Below are positions 5,847 to 6,320 of a stretch of DNA of 6,320 bases, one piece after another. Made by a program: the position numbers and the translations under genes. The stretch's first letter is position 1; every line of letters starts with the position of its first letter. The DNA comes from Gammaproteobacteria bacterium (GTDB lineage Bacteria; Pseudomonadota; Gammaproteobacteria; UBA4575): positions 1-6,320 of the forward strand of contig JAPUHH010000068.1 of assembly GCA_027297825.1 (NCBI GenBank), read 5' to 3'. The notes below the pieces were generated by a model. The model searched no databases, had not been told where the DNA came from, and saw nothing but the letters and a program-made list of their open reading frames with translations.

Positions 5847-6320
5847 TCAAACCTTAAGCTTAGCCAGAACAAGTGAAAAATATTCATTTTCTGGCTCAAA
5901 GTGCAATTGCTCATCTAACCCACTTTTAGCTAACATTCTTCGAATTGAAGACTTGTTATATTTGCGACTTATTTCTGTGAGTATTTTTTCACGCTTTTTC
6001 AATTGAATCGCTTCATCCAAAGCAAATATTTCAATTACTTGAGCTTGTTTAGAAACAAGATACATCTCAATCTGCTCATCCTTCTCATTATAGATAGCTT
6101 GATGAAAAAATTGATCAAGCTTAAAGTTTGCAGCCAAATTCTTATTCAGCGTACTCAAAACATTTAAGTTAAATTTTGCCGTAACTCCCTCGCGATCGTC
6201 ATAAGCTTTTTCTAAAGTTCTCTTATCCTTAATACGATCCAGACCTAATAAAAAATAATCATGCGGTTGCATTTTTTGCGCAATCTGTGTTAACAATTCA
6301 ACCGATTCTCGTTCAGTAAA
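5847..6320 (-). CDS. egtD: L-histidine N-alpha-methyltransferase (ergothioneine biosynthesis), C-terminal part, cut by right window edge
   Basis: The frame is open to base 6320, giving 157 residues and a TGA stop; the usual family length is about 320, so roughly the N-terminal half lies outside. An apparent TTG start at 6294-6296 is an internal Leu codon: the eight residues before it (FTERESVE) continue the family pattern. EgtD trimethylates histidine with three S-adenosylmethionine molecules to make hercynine, the first step to ergothioneine. In fragment numbering the landmarks are FLLGLDRIKD (23-32), AYDDREGVTAKFNLNVL (39-55), HQAIYNEKDEQIEMYLVSKQAQ (73-94) and ILTEISRKY (113-121). The TEIS (115-118) matches the Glu-x-Ser pair that in characterised EgtD contacts the histidine substrate. 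The N-terminal SAM motifs are not in view. egtB would be expected next to it, beyond the edge. The DUF3179 gene follows 63 bases downstream, with no terminator seen between. Confidence 0.9.
   Translation of the reverse strand, partial: FTERESVELLTQIAQKMQPHDYFLLGLDRIKDKRTLEKAYDDREGVTAKFNLNVLSTLNKNLAANFKLDQFFHQAIYNEKDEQIEMYLVSKQAQVIEIFALDEAIQLKKREKILTEISRKYNKSSIRRMLAKSGLDEQLHFEPENEYFSLVLAKLKV

Noticed and set aside
6294..6296. TTG as the true start of the EgtD-like ORF
   Set aside because: The frame stays open to the window edge and the upstream residues fit the EgtD family, so this is an internal codon of a gene cut by the edge.
1..6320. A previously undescribed defence, mobile or biosynthetic system
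   Set aside because: Every confident gene belongs to a known household or stress-related family, with no clustering, repeats or mobile signatures pointing to a new system.

Overview
The window looks like an ordinary chromosomal stretch of a Gram-negative proteobacterium. Protein style (ArgD, ArgF, the PuuD-type membrane protein, EgtD and the NAGGN-type amidotransferase) and the moderate, slightly AT-rich composition fit a beta- or gammaproteobacterium. My leaning to Betaproteobacteria is inference from remembered family resemblance, not from a search. There are no rRNA or tRNA genes, CRISPR arrays, insertion sequences or phage genes that I can recognise.

Layout, left to right. (1) Positions 1-1079, minus strand: the N-terminal 359 residues of an asparagine-synthase-like amidotransferase. 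It most resembles the enzyme that makes the osmoprotectant dipeptide N-acetylglutaminylglutamine amide (NAGGN), and it runs off the left edge. (2) Positions 1080-1774: about 700 bases with no confident gene. It holds a doubtful 60-codon ORF, one short palindrome, and the divergent promoter regions of the two flanking genes. (3) Positions 1775-2356, plus strand: a 193-residue integral membrane protein of the PuuD/urate-oxidase N-terminal-domain type, standing alone without the cytochrome c domain. It has its own promoter, a good Shine-Dalgarno sequence and a strong terminator. (4) Positions 2357-2531: two intrinsic terminators with a consensus -10 box between them, ahead of the arginine genes. 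(5) Positions 2532-4648, plus strand: argD and argF, 14 bases apart, encoding two steps of arginine biosynthesis (N-acetylornithine aminotransferase and ornithine carbamoyltransferase). (6) Positions 4662-5783, minus strand: a putatively exported DUF3179-family protein convergent with argF. (7) Positions 5847-6320, minus strand: the C-terminal half of EgtD, the histidine methyltransferase that starts ergothioneine synthesis, running off the right edge.

The arginine pair forms one metabolic unit. The NAGGN enzyme and EgtD each suggest a stress-protective solute or antioxidant pathway continuing outside the window. I found no convincing undescribed multi-gene system. The points most worth a second look are the terminator-promoter-terminator arrangement upstream of argD, the lone PuuD-type membrane domain, and the amber codon next to the DUF3179 start.
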